Source: Gemmatimonadota bacterium (lineage in GTDB: Bacteria > Gemmatimonadota > Gemmatimonadetes > Gemmatimonadales > GWC2-71-9). Taken from it: DNA of 34,659 nt. Below are positions 1-7,802 of this stretch, in pieces. The notes below the pieces were generated by a model. That model was given only the letters and a program-made list of their open reading frames with translations, did not search any database and was not told the DNA's origin. The position numbers and the translations under genes are program-made. The stretch's first letter is position 1, and the number at the start of each line of letters is the position of its first letter. The stretch is from assembly GCA_003221895.1 (NCBI GenBank), contig QHUJ01000126.1, positions 1 through 34,659 on the forward strand. The letters run 5' to 3'.

Positions 1-261
1 CCCAAGCGCGCGCCGTTTCTCGTCGCGCTCCCGCACGCCCAGCAGCGCGGCTCGCTGCAACGCCGCTTCCAGGGAACGCCCCTCGAAGGTCGCGTGCTCG
101 CGAAAACCGGATCGATCAATCGGGTGAACACGCTGTCGGGCTACATCGAGAAAGCAAACGGGCGGGTCATCACATTCTCGATTCAGGCGAACGCGCACAA
201 CGTGCCCACGCGTCAGATGCTAGCCCAAATAGATTCGCTTGTTGTGCAACTTGCACGATAA
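1..261 (+). CDS. dacB: D-alanyl-D-alanine carboxypeptidase / PBP4 (peptidase S13), C-terminal fragment
   Basis: The window opens inside this gene; only the last 86 codons are present and the frame runs from base 1 to a TAA at 259-261. The fragment carries the KTG box of penicillin-binding proteins (residues VLAKTGSINRVNTLSGY), followed by a short strand-rich tail, as in the S13 family. By family, the enzyme is periplasmic and trims or cleaves peptidoglycan cross-links. The SxxK and SxN motifs would lie upstream of the window, so activity cannot be judged here. The gene is convergent with the reductase gene at 294, with 32 bases between the stop codons and no clear terminator hairpin. Confidence 0.8.
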   Translation, partial: PKRAPFLVALPHAQQRGSLQRRFQGTPLEGRVLAKTGSINRVNTLSGYIEKANGRVITFSIQANAHNVPTRQMLAQIDSLVVQLAR

Positions 262-293
262 CCGTGTAGCCATTTCGGAACGTGCTTGGCGCT

Positions 294-1316
294 TCAGTCG
301 TCCTTCTGTCCGAACAACGCCATGTTCGATGAATGCCCGGGCATGACCTTCGCCGCGGGATTCAAGAAGTGCGCAATCTGGTTGACGGCAATACAGGCCT
401 CTGAGAACCCCGTCGCGATGAGTTTGAGCTTCCCCGGATAGGTGGTGATATCCCCGGCCGCATAGATGCCGGGGATGTTCGTTTCCATGGTTTGCGCCAC
501 CTTGATGTCGCCCTTCTCGATCTCGAGCCCCCATTCGGCGATCGCGCCGAGTGAGGAGATGAAACCGAGCTGGGGAATCACGCAGTCCATCGCCAACGTC
601 TCTTCTTCTTTCGTCTTGCTGTTGACGATCGTCACCCGCTCGATTCTGCTGGACCCGCCGATATCCTTGAGCTCCCAAAATGTCCGGAGCTCCATCTTGC
701 CGGCCGCCGCCAGCGCCTGGACTTGATCGACCGTCGCCTGATGCGCGCGGAAGCCGTCGCGGCGGTGAATCATGACGATCGATTTCGCGATCCCCTGGAG
801 GTTCACCGCCCAGTCGAAGGCCGAGTCGCCGCCGCCCACGATGAGGATCCGCTTGCCGGCGAACACCTGCGGGTTCAGCACGCGGTCATGCAGCCCTTTG
901 TCGTTCCACCGATCGGCGTCTTTGAGCGGGAGTTTGCGCGGCGTGAAGGCGCCGATCCCGCCGGCGATCAGGACGGTGCGCGAGGGATACTCGTCCGTGT
1001 CGGTGGCGATCGTGAACTGGGGCTTGCCGTTCTCCTCGCCCCTCCGCAGCCCGGCGACTTTCTCGCCGAGCCGGACCTGTGGCTTCCACTGGAGGCCCTG
1101 CTCCGCCAGCGCCTTGACCAGGTCCTTGGCAAGGATCTTCGGGAAGCCGGCGACGTCGAAGATGTATTTCTCGGGATACAACGCGGTGAGCTGTCCGCCG
1201 ACCTGATCGAGATTGTCGATCAAGCGGTGCGAAGTGCCGCGCATGCCGGCGTAGAACGCGGCGAACAGACCCGTCGGGCCCGCTCCAATGATCGTGATAT
1301 CTTTCGCGTCTTGCAT
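294..1316 (-). CDS. Ferredoxin/flavodoxin-NADP reductase, thioredoxin-reductase-like (YumC type)
   Basis: This 340-residue flavoprotein has an N-terminal FAD-binding GAGPTG motif (about residues 11-16), a central NADPH-binding segment (VGGGDSAFDWAV, about 160-171, followed by HRRDGFRAH) and the C-terminal AAGDI motif (about 286-290) that contacts the flavin. It has the length and layout of low-molecular-weight thioredoxin reductases but no CxxC redox pair in the NADPH domain. That is the hallmark of the ferredoxin-NADP reductases found in Bacillus and Chlorobium. The predicted role is cytosolic electron transfer between NADPH and ferredoxin or flavodoxin. The ATG start at 1316 overlaps, head to head, the proposed TTG start of the lipoprotein gene at 1311. 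Confidence 0.9.
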   Translation of the reverse strand: MQDAKDITIIGAGPTGLFAAFYAGMRGTSHRLIDNLDQVGGQLTALYPEKYIFDVAGFPKILAKDLVKALAEQGLQWKPQVRLGEKVAGLRRGEENGKPQFTIATDTDEYPSRTVLIAGGIGAFTPRKLPLKDADRWNDKGLHDRVLNPQVFAGKRILIVGGGDSAFDWAVNLQGIAKSIVMIHRRDGFRAHQATVDQVQALAAAGKMELRTFWELKDIGGSSRIERVTIVNSKTKEEETLAMDCVIPQLGFISSLGAIAEWGLEIEKGDIKVAQTMETNIPGIYAAGDITTYPGKLKLIATGFSEACIAVNQIAHFLNPAAKVMPGHSSNMALFGQKDD

Positions 1317-2243
1317 CGCGCGAACGCTAGCGTCCTACTCGGTCTCGGGCTACTGGCTTGCGCCAGCGGGGGGGGGGGCGCGAGAGGCCACGGCGCGGCG
1401 CTCGGATGGAGCCTGGGCGGCGAAGCGCACGTCTTCGTCGCGGACGATCGCTTTGCCCGCGACTTCTACCGCGAGCTGACGGGCTCCGGTCGGCTGCAGG
1501 ATACCCTCGCAGAGCGTCCGCTCATCGCGGTGGAGCCGCGCGCCGTGCGCGGCGCGACGGTGCTTTCGGCCCGCGGCGCGGCGCCCGCGCGGCTCACGCT
1601 GGTCCGCTTCCACGCCGCGGAAGCATGTGGGGCCAGGGATCTCGTCACGGAGCTCGTGTTGGCGTTCCCGCCCGGCAGCGGAGCCGGACGCATTACGCCG
1701 CCGTCCCACGTTACGGTGGTCGCGCTGCTCGACGTGCCGCCCTTCACGAGCAGCGCGCGTCCTCAAGGCGCGTTGCTCTCCCGCGTGAACGCGCTCGAGC
1801 TTGTCCGGCAGGTCGCGCAGCGCGCCGAGACGCATGGGACGTTGCTCAGCTCGTTTACGCTGGACCCGGACAAGGCAGCGGACGCCGGCGAAGTCATCAC
1901 CGTGAGCAAGGGCCGATATGCGGTGGGATTTCGCGCCCGCTTTCTCGTCGGCGGAGACGACACGCTCCTCGTCACCGGTGTCGCACTCACCGACACCGGG
2001 GCCCGCGACCTCCGCTGGGTGATGCGGCCGGTACGTTCTCGACTCACGAATGGCATGATGTCATCAGGCAGCGGCGCGAGCCGTTATTCGCTCCGCGGCG
2101 CCGTGGCCGGCGAGGGTAGTGGAATGCTCCTCGTACTCGATGAGATCGCCGACGTTTCGCCGCGCGATTCCCGCGCCACCGCCGTCGATCCCGAGACCGG
2201 GCATGTCGTGGCCGCGCAGCCGCTCGCGCTCCGTTGCCCCTAA
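1311..2243 (+). CDS. Putative lipoprotein of unknown function
   Basis: The open frame extends further upstream, but that part is antisense to the reductase gene. The first start that gives a sensible protein is TTG 1311, producing 310 residues. The N-terminus is then a short basic stretch, a hydrophobic core and a lipobox-like LLAC (residues about 8-17: VLLGLGLLAC), so the mature protein would begin at that Cys and be lipid-anchored. The rest is rich in beta-type segments with no motif that I recognise. A tract of ten G residues at 1369-1378 encodes Gly just after the lipobox and could be a slippage site. It ends 15 bases before the cobalamin adenosyltransferase gene and may be co-transcribed with it. 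Function unknown; the start is inferred. Confidence 0.6.
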   Translation: MHRANASVLLGLGLLACASGGGGARGHGAALGWSLGGEAHVFVADDRFARDFYRELTGSGRLQDTLAERPLIAVEPRAVRGATVLSARGAAPARLTLVRFHAAEACGARDLVTELVLAFPPGSGAGRITPPSHVTVVALLDVPPFTSSARPQGALLSRVNALELVRQVAQRAETHGTLLSSFTLDPDKAADAGEVITVSKGRYAVGFRARFLVGGDDTLLVTGVALTDTGARDLRWVMRPVRSRLTNGMMSSGSGASRYSLRGAVAGEGSGMLLVLDEIADVSPRDSRATAVDPETGHVVAAQPLALRCP

Positions 2244-2258
2244 CGGTACGTTCGGCGC

Positions 2259-2810
2259 GTGAAGATCTACACCAAAACCGGTGATGAAGGCGAAACGGGT
2301 CTCTTTGGCGGCGAGCGCGTGCCGAAGGACGATGCGCGCGTGCGGGCGTACGGCGAAGTCGACGAAGCCAATGCCGCGATTGGCCTCGCGGTATCGCTCG
2401 AGCCCACCGGCTTCGAGTCAGCGTTGCTGCAAACGATCCAACGCGACCTGTTCACGATCGGCGCCGAGCTGGCAACACCCGATCCATCCAAACTCGGGAA
2501 GGCGCTCGCGCGCAGCGGCTCCGCTATCGGGCCTTCGGAGGTCGGCGCGCTCGAAGACGTCATCGATGCCCACGACGCACGACTGAAACCGCTCAAGAAC
2601 TTCATTTTGCCGGGTGGCACACCCAAGGCCGCGGCGTTCCACCTGGCGCGCACCGTCTGTCGCCGCGCCGAGCGCGCCGTGGTGTCCCTGGCGCGCGCGC
2701 AACCGATCAACCCGGCGATCCTTCACTATCTCAACCGGCTCTCCGATCTGCTGTTCGTGCTGGCTCGCGCCGTCAACGCCCAAGCCGGTAAAGCGGATGT
2801 GACGTGGTGA
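2259..2810 (+). CDS. pduO: PduO-type ATP:cob(I)alamin adenosyltransferase
   Basis: The 183-residue product begins with the family signature YTKTGDEGETGLFGGERV and continues with RVRAYGEVDEANAAIG (about residues 31-45). Near the C-terminus it has FILPGGTPKAAAFHLAR and CRRAERAV, the ATP- and cobalamin-contacting region of PduO-type enzymes. The enzyme transfers the adenosyl group from ATP to cob(I)alamin, making coenzyme B12 for mutases or ribonucleotide reductase. The GTG start at 2259 lies immediately before the conserved MKIYTKTGD, so it is well placed. Its stop overlaps the start of aroB by seven bases, which suggests coupled translation of two otherwise unrelated pathways. Confidence 0.92.
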   Translation: MKIYTKTGDEGETGLFGGERVPKDDARVRAYGEVDEANAAIGLAVSLEPTGFESALLQTIQRDLFTIGAELATPDPSKLGKALARSGSAIGPSEVGALEDVIDAHDARLKPLKNFILPGGTPKAAAFHLARTVCRRAERAVVSLARAQPINPAILHYLNRLSDLLFVLARAVNAQAGKADVTW

Positions 2811-3910
2811 CGGTCCGCGTCCCCCTCCGGGAGCAGCGGGATGCGTCCTACAACATCCTCATCGGCTCGGGTTTGGTCCGCGAGCTGGACAAAATCCTGG
2901 CCCGCGACTGCCCGGCAGCGGCGTACGCGATCATCTCGGATACGCACGTCGGCAAGCTCTATGGAGAATCGCTCGCGACAGAGGTGTCAGGTGCCGGGTT
3001 TCAGGTAGAGCTGTTCACCTTTCCGACCGGTGAGTGGAACAAGACCCGCGACACATGGGCTTCGCTGTCTGATCGGATGCTCGCGGCGCATTTCGGCCGC
3101 GACTGCGCCGTCATCGCACTCGGCGGCGGCGTCGTGAACGACATCGGCGGATTCGTCGCGGCGACGTACCTCCGCGGCGTGCCGCTCGTCCAGGTCCCCA
3201 CGTCACTGCTGGCGATGATCGATTCGTCGATCGGGGGGAAGACAGGCGTGGATGTGCCCGCCGGCAAGAACCTGCTGGGCGCATTTCATCAGCCGCGCGT
3301 CGTCGTCGCCGATCTCGACCTGCTGGGCTCGCTCTCGAGCGTGCAGCTCTCGGCGGGTCTCGCGGAGGCGGTGAAGCACGGTGTGATCGCCGACGCCGAA
3401 TACTTCACGTTTCTCGAGCGCGAGTACGCCGCGATCTTCGCGAAGGACGCGCGCGCCCTGGAGCGCGTCGTGCAACGCTCGGTCGAGATCAAAGCCCACG
3501 TGGTCGCCGAGGACGAGCGCGAGGCAGGCAAGCGCGCGATCCTCAATTTCGGCCACACGATCGGGCATGCGATCGAGGCGACGTCACAGTACGAGGTGCT
3601 GCATGGCGAAGCCGTGGCGATCGGGATGGTGTACGAGTCGCGTCTGGCGCAAACCCTGGGCATAGCGGCGCCAGGAACGGCGGAACGCGTCGCCACGGTG
3701 CTCGAACGGTTACATTTGCCACTCGAGCGGCCCGATGAGAGCCGCGTGGATGACCTGATCGAGGCAATGCGGGGTGACAAGAAGGTGCGGGCGGGGGCAA
3801 TCCGCCTGGCCCTGCCCAACCAGATCGGAGTTCCGCACGGAAACGATGCGGCGGGCTGGACGGTCGCGGTCGACGAATCATCGCTACGTCAAGTTCTGGT
3901 CAACAGATAG
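2804..3910 (+). CDS. aroB: 3-dehydroquinate synthase
   Basis: A 368-residue NAD- and metal-dependent enzyme of the shikimate pathway that converts DAHP to 3-dehydroquinate. The NAD-binding core is clear: ALGGGVVNDIGGFVAATYLRG (about residues 104-124) and VPTSLLAMIDSSIGGKTGVD (about 130-149). Metal-ligand segments follow: EAVKHGVI, FGHTIGHAIE (about 249-258) and HGEAVAIGMV. Length and motif order match the family. The start is GTG at 2804 (a second GTG follows at 2807), overlapping the end of the adenosyltransferase gene. No other aro gene lies nearby, so it belongs to a mixed housekeeping operon. Confidence 0.95.
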   Translation: MVTVRVPLREQRDASYNILIGSGLVRELDKILARDCPAAAYAIISDTHVGKLYGESLATEVSGAGFQVELFTFPTGEWNKTRDTWASLSDRMLAAHFGRDCAVIALGGGVVNDIGGFVAATYLRGVPLVQVPTSLLAMIDSSIGGKTGVDVPAGKNLLGAFHQPRVVVADLDLLGSLSSVQLSAGLAEAVKHGVIADAEYFTFLEREYAAIFAKDARALERVVQRSVEIKAHVVAEDEREAGKRAILNFGHTIGHAIEATSQYEVLHGEAVAIGMVYESRLAQTLGIAAPGTAERVATVLERLHLPLERPDESRVDDLIEAMRGDKKVRAGAIRLALPNQIGVPHGNDAAGWTVAVDESSLRQVLVNR

Positions 3911-4187
3911 CCCACATTCCTTTCCACCTCTCCACATGCCAGATTTCATCCTTCGGATGGAGTCCGTGTCACACTGGAGCGGGTCACCCACCCGCCATTT
4001 TCCACAGAAAGTGTGGATAGTGGACAAACTTCGGAATCACCATAGGTCTAACAATTTGTGATGTGGAAAACTGCGGTGATTTGCACCAAATGGCAGGAAG
4101 TCCTATATTGGCGCGTGTTTAGTTGGCCTCTTTGGCGGCAAGTCACGCCCGTTTCCACACACAACATGGGTTCGGGGAGTCCTCTGC
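3911..4187. other. Intergenic region with DnaA-box-like sites upstream of the sigma gene
   Basis: This 277-base gap is more AT-rich than its surroundings. It contains TTTTCCACA at 3998-4006 (+), TGTGGATAG at 4012-4020 (reverse complement CTATCCACA, one mismatch to TTATCCACA) and TGTGGAAAA at 4062-4070 (reverse complement TTTTCCACA). A weaker GTTTCCACA lies at 4151-4159. Three match or nearly match the DnaA-box consensus TTWTNCACA within 73 bases. The first two also form an inverted repeat TCCACA-5-TGTGGA that could fold into a small hairpin. Candidate readings are DnaA-controlled expression of the sigma gene, a DnaA titration site or part of an origin; nothing here decides between them. Confidence 0.45.
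4081..4109 (+). promoter_or_regulatory. Promoter of the RpoD-like sigma gene
   Basis: TTGCAC at 4081-4086 and TATATT at 4104-4109 are separated by exactly 17 bases, a good match in geometry to a housekeeping sigma-70 promoter (the -10 matches 5 of 6). Transcription would start near 4116, giving a leader of about 72 bases. The start codon ATG 4188 is preceded by GGGGAG at 4174-4179, a Shine-Dalgarno sequence at 8 bases spacing. The DnaA-box-like sites lie just upstream of the -35. Confidence 0.6.
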
Positions 4188-5081
4188 ATGGCTAGGTCGA
4201 CCAACGGCAAGGCTAAGGCCTTTTTCCGTACTACTCCCTCCGGCGCTTTCGACCAGTACCTGCAAGACATCCAGAAGTTACCCCTCATCAAAGATCCAGC
4301 AGAAGAACGACGTCTCGCTCGTCGCGTGCAACGCGGCGATGAAAAAGCCGCCGAGCGTCTCGTCACTGCCAACCTCCGTTTCGTCATCTCCTACGTCAAA
4401 AAATATCAGGGCCATGGACTCGATCTCTCGGAGCTCGTCGCGATCGGCAACGAGGGACTGCTCAAGGCCGTCAAGAAATTCGATCCCGACCAGGGCGTAA
4501 AATTCATTTCGTACGCGGTGTGGTGGGTGCGGCAGGCGGTGTTGAAGGCGCTCGCCGAGCAGACGCGGAGCGTGCGTATCCCGCTGAATCAAAACTCGCA
4601 GCTCATCCGCATGAGTCGCACCGAGACGTATCTGTCACAAGAGCTCGGTCGCGAACCCACCGATAATGAAATCGCGCAAGCGTTGGAAGATTCAGTCGAG
4701 AACGTGCGCACCGCACGTCGTATGACGGCGGCGGAGCTGTCGCTCGACGCGCCGGTCGATCGGACCGATAAGGATGCGGCGACGCTGGGCGAACGGTTCG
4801 CGGGCCAGGAAGGCGGCGAGATCGAGGAGCGCACCGACGGCAAGCTGATGCGCGAATTCATCGATCGCATTTTCCAGAAGTACCTGACGCCGCGCGAGCG
4901 CAAGATCCTCTATCTCTACTACGGTCTCGAAGAGGGCAGCGAGGCGATGACGCTCGAGAAGATCGGCGCGCTGATGGGCGTCACCCGTGAGAGAATTCGG
5001 CAGATCAGAGAACGCGCGTTCGAGAAGCTGCGCGAGTCGCCAGATGGGAAGGCGCTCAAGGGATTCTGGCGAGCGGCGTAG
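4188..5081 (+). CDS. rpoD: RNA polymerase primary-type sigma factor (RpoD/SigA, short form)
   Basis: A 297-residue sigma-70 protein without region 1.1 or the non-conserved insertion, like the short primary sigma factors of Bacteroidota and relatives. Region 1.2 is at about residues 20-45 (FDQYLQDIQKLPLI). Region 2 is at about 60-130, with the core-binding and -10 recognition helices NLRFVISYVKKYQG, GNEGLLKAVKKFD and FISYAVWWVRQAV. Region 3 is at about 135-200. Region 4 is at about 233-285, with LTPRERKILYLYYGL and the -35-binding helix GVTRERIRQIRERAFEKLR. The intact regions and strong expression signals suggest the housekeeping sigma, but a group 2 paralogue cannot be excluded. It is monocistronic: own promoter before and strong terminator after. 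Confidence 0.9.
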   Translation: MARSTNGKAKAFFRTTPSGAFDQYLQDIQKLPLIKDPAEERRLARRVQRGDEKAAERLVTANLRFVISYVKKYQGHGLDLSELVAIGNEGLLKAVKKFDPDQGVKFISYAVWWVRQAVLKALAEQTRSVRIPLNQNSQLIRMSRTETYLSQELGREPTDNEIAQALEDSVENVRTARRMTAAELSLDAPVDRTDKDAATLGERFAGQEGGEIEERTDGKLMREFIDRIFQKYLTPRERKILYLYYGLEEGSEAMTLEKIGALMGVTRERIRQIRERAFEKLRESPDGKALKGFWRAA

Positions 5082-5102
5082 ACGCGAGAAGAGAGAGGAT
5101 CT

Positions 5103-5134
5103 GAGGGGCCAGGAAGACAACTTCCTGGCCCCTC
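5103..5134 (+). terminator. Intrinsic terminator after the sigma gene
   Basis: A perfect 14-base-pair inverted repeat (5103-5116 with 5121-5134, arms GAGGGGCCAGGAAG and its complement) around the four-base loop ACAA starts 21 bases after the stop of the sigma gene. It is followed by TTCGTT, a weak U-tract. The stem strength makes it a convincing end of the sigma transcript and isolates it from the glc operon. Confidence 0.8.
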
Positions 5135-5169
5135 TTCGTTGGGCGGCTACTATGCGGCTACTATATAGT

Positions 5170-6597
5170 ATGACCGCGCCCAGTCCACTTGCCCGCGACC
5201 TCGCCGCCATTGTGGGCGCAAAGCACGTGCGCGAAGCGCTCGCAGCGCGCGTGACGTACGCGATGGATGGACTGCCGACGCACCGCCGCGTTCCCGACCT
5301 CGTCGTTCTCCCGGGCACTCGCGAAGAACTGATCGCCGTCGTGCGCCTGCTCGCCGCGCTCGACGTGCCGTTCGTGCCGCGTGGCGCTGGAACGGGACTG
5401 TCGGGCGGTGCGCTCGCCGGCGAGGGTACGGTGCTCATCGTGCTGACGCGATTGAACCGGATCGTGCGCATCGATCGCGCCAACCGCCTCGCCGTCGTCG
5501 AGCCGGGCGTCGTGAACGCGAAGCTCACCGCCGCCACCAAGCCTCTCGGATTGCATTACGCCCCGGATCCCTCGAGCCAAACGGCATGCACGATCGGCGG
5601 CAACGTGGCCGAGAATGCCGGCGGCCCGCACTGCCTGAAGTACGGCGTCACCGCGAATCACATCCTGGCACTCGAAGTCCTGCTCGCCGACGGCTCGCTC
5701 GTAGAGCTCGGCAGTCCGGGCGGGGAGACGTGGGGACCCGACCTCGTGGGCGTGTTCGTCGGCTCGGAAGGCAATTTCGGCGTCGCCACGCGCATCACCG
5801 TGCGGCTTACACCCGTGCCGCGCGCCGTCAGAACGCTGCTGGCCGACTTCACCAGCATCCGGACCGCCGGCGAGGGCGTCTCGGCGATCATCGCCGCGGG
5901 CATCGTTCCCGCCGCGCTCGAGATGATGGATCAGTCGTGCATCCGCGCCGTGGAGGACTCGGTGTACGCGGCCGGCTATCCGCGCGATGCGGCGGCGGTT
6001 CTCCTCGTCGAAATCGACGGCCGGAATGCCGATGCGGTCGTGGCGGAGGCCGATGCGGTCGCCGATCTGCTGCGGACCGCGGGCGCCAGAACTGTGAGAA
6101 CCGCGGCCAGCGAGGCCGAGCGTGAGCGGCTGTGGCAAGGACGCAAGAAAGCGTTCGGTGCCATGGGCCGTCTGTCGCGCGATCTTGTGGTACAGGACGC
6201 CGTCGTGCCCCGCTCCGCTCTGCCCGACGTGCTCGAAACCATCTACGGGATCGCGCAGCGCTACGGTCTGGTGGTCAGCAACGTGTTTCACGCCGGCGAC
6301 GGCAACCTCCATCCCAACATTTCCTTCGATGCAACCGATCCCGCGCTCAAGCAGCGCGTCGAAGCCGCGAGCGCCGAGATCATGTCGACGTGCATCGCCG
6401 CAGGCGGTACGATTACGGGCGAACATGGGGTGGGTCTCGACAAACTGCGGTACATGCCGTTGATCTTTGATGCGGAATCGTTGGGAGCGATGCAGGCTCT
6501 GCGTCGCGTGTTCGATCCGGAGGAACGGGTAAACCCAGGCAAGGTGGTACCGGTGCATGCGTGCCGTGAGTGGGCTTCCTTGGCGAGAGCGTCATGA
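5170..6597 (+). CDS. glcD: Glycolate oxidase subunit GlcD (FAD-linked oxidase)
   Basis: A 475-residue FAD-binding type 4 oxidoreductase that oxidises glycolate (or a similar 2-hydroxy acid, such as D-lactate) with GlcE and GlcF. The PCMH-type FAD domain shows PRGAGTGLSGGA (about residues 73-84), SQTACTIGGNVAENAGG and GVTANHILALEVLLADG. The C-terminal oxidase cap has VVSNVFHAGDGNLHPN (about 370-385) and ends with GEHGVGLDK, the GlcD/D-lactate dehydrogenase signature. ATG 5170 is chosen; an in-frame ATG at 5152 is also possible. Neither has a Shine-Dalgarno sequence, and a -10-like TACTAT (5159-5164) lies just before 5170, so a leaderless message is possible. The stop overlaps glcE by ATGA. Confidence 0.9.
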   Translation: MTAPSPLARDLAAIVGAKHVREALAARVTYAMDGLPTHRRVPDLVVLPGTREELIAVVRLLAALDVPFVPRGAGTGLSGGALAGEGTVLIVLTRLNRIVRIDRANRLAVVEPGVVNAKLTAATKPLGLHYAPDPSSQTACTIGGNVAENAGGPHCLKYGVTANHILALEVLLADGSLVELGSPGGETWGPDLVGVFVGSEGNFGVATRITVRLTPVPRAVRTLLADFTSIRTAGEGVSAIIAAGIVPAALEMMDQSCIRAVEDSVYAAGYPRDAAAVLLVEIDGRNADAVVAEADAVADLLRTAGARTVRTAASEAERERLWQGRKKAFGAMGRLSRDLVVQDAVVPRSALPDVLETIYGIAQRYGLVVSNVFHAGDGNLHPNISFDATDPALKQRVEAASAEIMSTCIAAGGTITGEHGVGLDKLRYMPLIFDAESLGAMQALRRVFDPEERVNPGKVVPVHACREWASLARAS

Positions 6598-7802
6598 CCA
6601 TTCTCGAAAAGGTTACCGCACTGTTGGGTGAAGGCGCCGTCCTCGAGGCCGGCACCGACCGCGTGCCCCGCTTCGCTCCGGGATCGCCGGACGCGGTCGC
6701 GCTGCTGCTCGGCACCGCCCACCAGGAGGGATGGCGCGTTCGCATCGAAGGGGCCGGCACGTGGCTCCAGAGCGACGCCCCCGCCGACCTCGCCCTCACC
6801 ACTCGCCGTCTCGACCGGATCCCGGCGATCGAGCCTCCCGATCTCACGGCGACGGCCGAAGCAGGCATCGGGCTCGACCAGCTGCGCCAACAGCTCGCCG
6901 ACCGCGGCGCCTGGCTCGGCATCGATCCGCCTGGCCTCGCCGGCCGGACGCTGGGCTCGGTCGTCGCAACCGCGTCGGCAGGACCGCTGCGCCACGGCTT
7001 CGGTCCCATCAAGGATCACTTGCTCGGCGTCACGTTCGTGACCGGGGACGGCCGCATGGTGCAGAGCGGCGGCCGGGTCATGAAAAACGTCGCGGGCTAC
7101 GATCTCACGCGGCTGCAGGCGGGAGGGTTCGGCGCGTTCGGCGTCATCGTGCTCGTGCATCTGCGCCTGCGTACCCTGCCGCGAGCGGACGTGACCTACC
7201 TGCTCGAAGGCGCGCGCGAGGATCTGACGCAGGTGGGCGAAGACGTCGCCGCCGCGGGCCTGACGCCGGCGGCCCTCGAGCTCGTCTCGCCGGCGCTGGC
7301 CCGGCGCGACCGTTGGGTGCTGGGCGTGCGCCTGGCGGGATCGCCCGCGCTGGTCGCGGCCGATGAGGCGGGGCTTGGTGCCGCGAGCGGCGGCGGCCGA
7401 TTCACGCCGCTGCGCGCCGAAGAGGCGCACGCCTTCTGGATGCGGCTCGCCGAGGGATTCGCCGTGCGGCCTGTGACGTTCCGCATCGGTGGCGTGCCGT
7501 CGGCCAGTGACGAGCTGCTCGACTTGCTGCAGCATCAACTCGGCGATGAGTGGATCTCCGCCTCGCCTGCCGCCGGCTCGATCCGCTGGACGGGCGAAGC
7601 GAGCATCGACCGGCTGCAGCGGTTGCGCCGCACCCTCGCCGGGCTCGAGGTGCCGCTGACGCTCGAGCGGGCGCCCTGGCCGCTGCGCAGCGCGGTCGGT
7701 CATTTCGGGGCCTACCGCGAGGGCGTCGGCCCGCTCGTGACGGGGCTGCGCCGCACGTTCGACCCCGGGGCCGCGCTCGTCGTGGCCACAGAAGGCGAAT
7801 GA
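6594..7802 (+). CDS. glcE: Glycolate oxidase subunit GlcE (FAD-binding)
   Basis: A 402-residue FAD-binding type 4 protein, shorter than GlcD and with a degenerate N-terminal half, as is usual for GlcE. Its recognisable core is PGLAGRTLGSVVATASAGP (about residues 118-136), then HGFGPIKDHLLGVTFVTGDG and GGRVMKNVAGYDLTRL (about 155-170), the conserved GlcE segment. The C-terminal part resembles the end of the fold and finishes with RRTFDPGAALV. The ATG at 6594 overlaps the glcD TGA (ATGA), which decides the start over an upstream GTG. The stop overlaps glcF in the same way. Expected to form the flavin part of the membrane-associated GlcDEF complex. Confidence 0.88.
   Translation: MTILEKVTALLGEGAVLEAGTDRVPRFAPGSPDAVALLLGTAHQEGWRVRIEGAGTWLQSDAPADLALTTRRLDRIPAIEPPDLTATAEAGIGLDQLRQQLADRGAWLGIDPPGLAGRTLGSVVATASAGPLRHGFGPIKDHLLGVTFVTGDGRMVQSGGRVMKNVAGYDLTRLQAGGFGAFGVIVLVHLRLRTLPRADVTYLLEGAREDLTQVGEDVAAAGLTPAALELVSPALARRDRWVLGVRLAGSPALVAADEAGLGAASGGGRFTPLRAEEAHAFWMRLAEGFAVRPVTFRIGGVPSASDELLDLLQHQLGDEWISASPAAGSIRWTGEASIDRLQRLRRTLAGLEVPLTLERAPWPLRSAVGHFGAYREGVGPLVTGLRRTFDPGAALVVATEGE

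Noticed and set aside
723-1310. Upstream extension of the lipoprotein frame
   Set aside because: It is antisense to the reductase gene and would put 196 residues ahead of a lipobox, which must be near the N-terminus.
294-1316. Thioredoxin reductase
   Set aside because: There is no CxxC pair; the ferredoxin-NADP reductase family fits better.
3998-4070. Calling a replication origin
   Set aside because: Three or four boxes are too few, dnaA or other origin-linked genes are absent, and no skew can be judged from 35 kb.
5161-6558. Minus-strand open frame opposite glcD
   Set aside because: Shadow of glcD, His/Arg/Asp-rich without motif or ribosome site.
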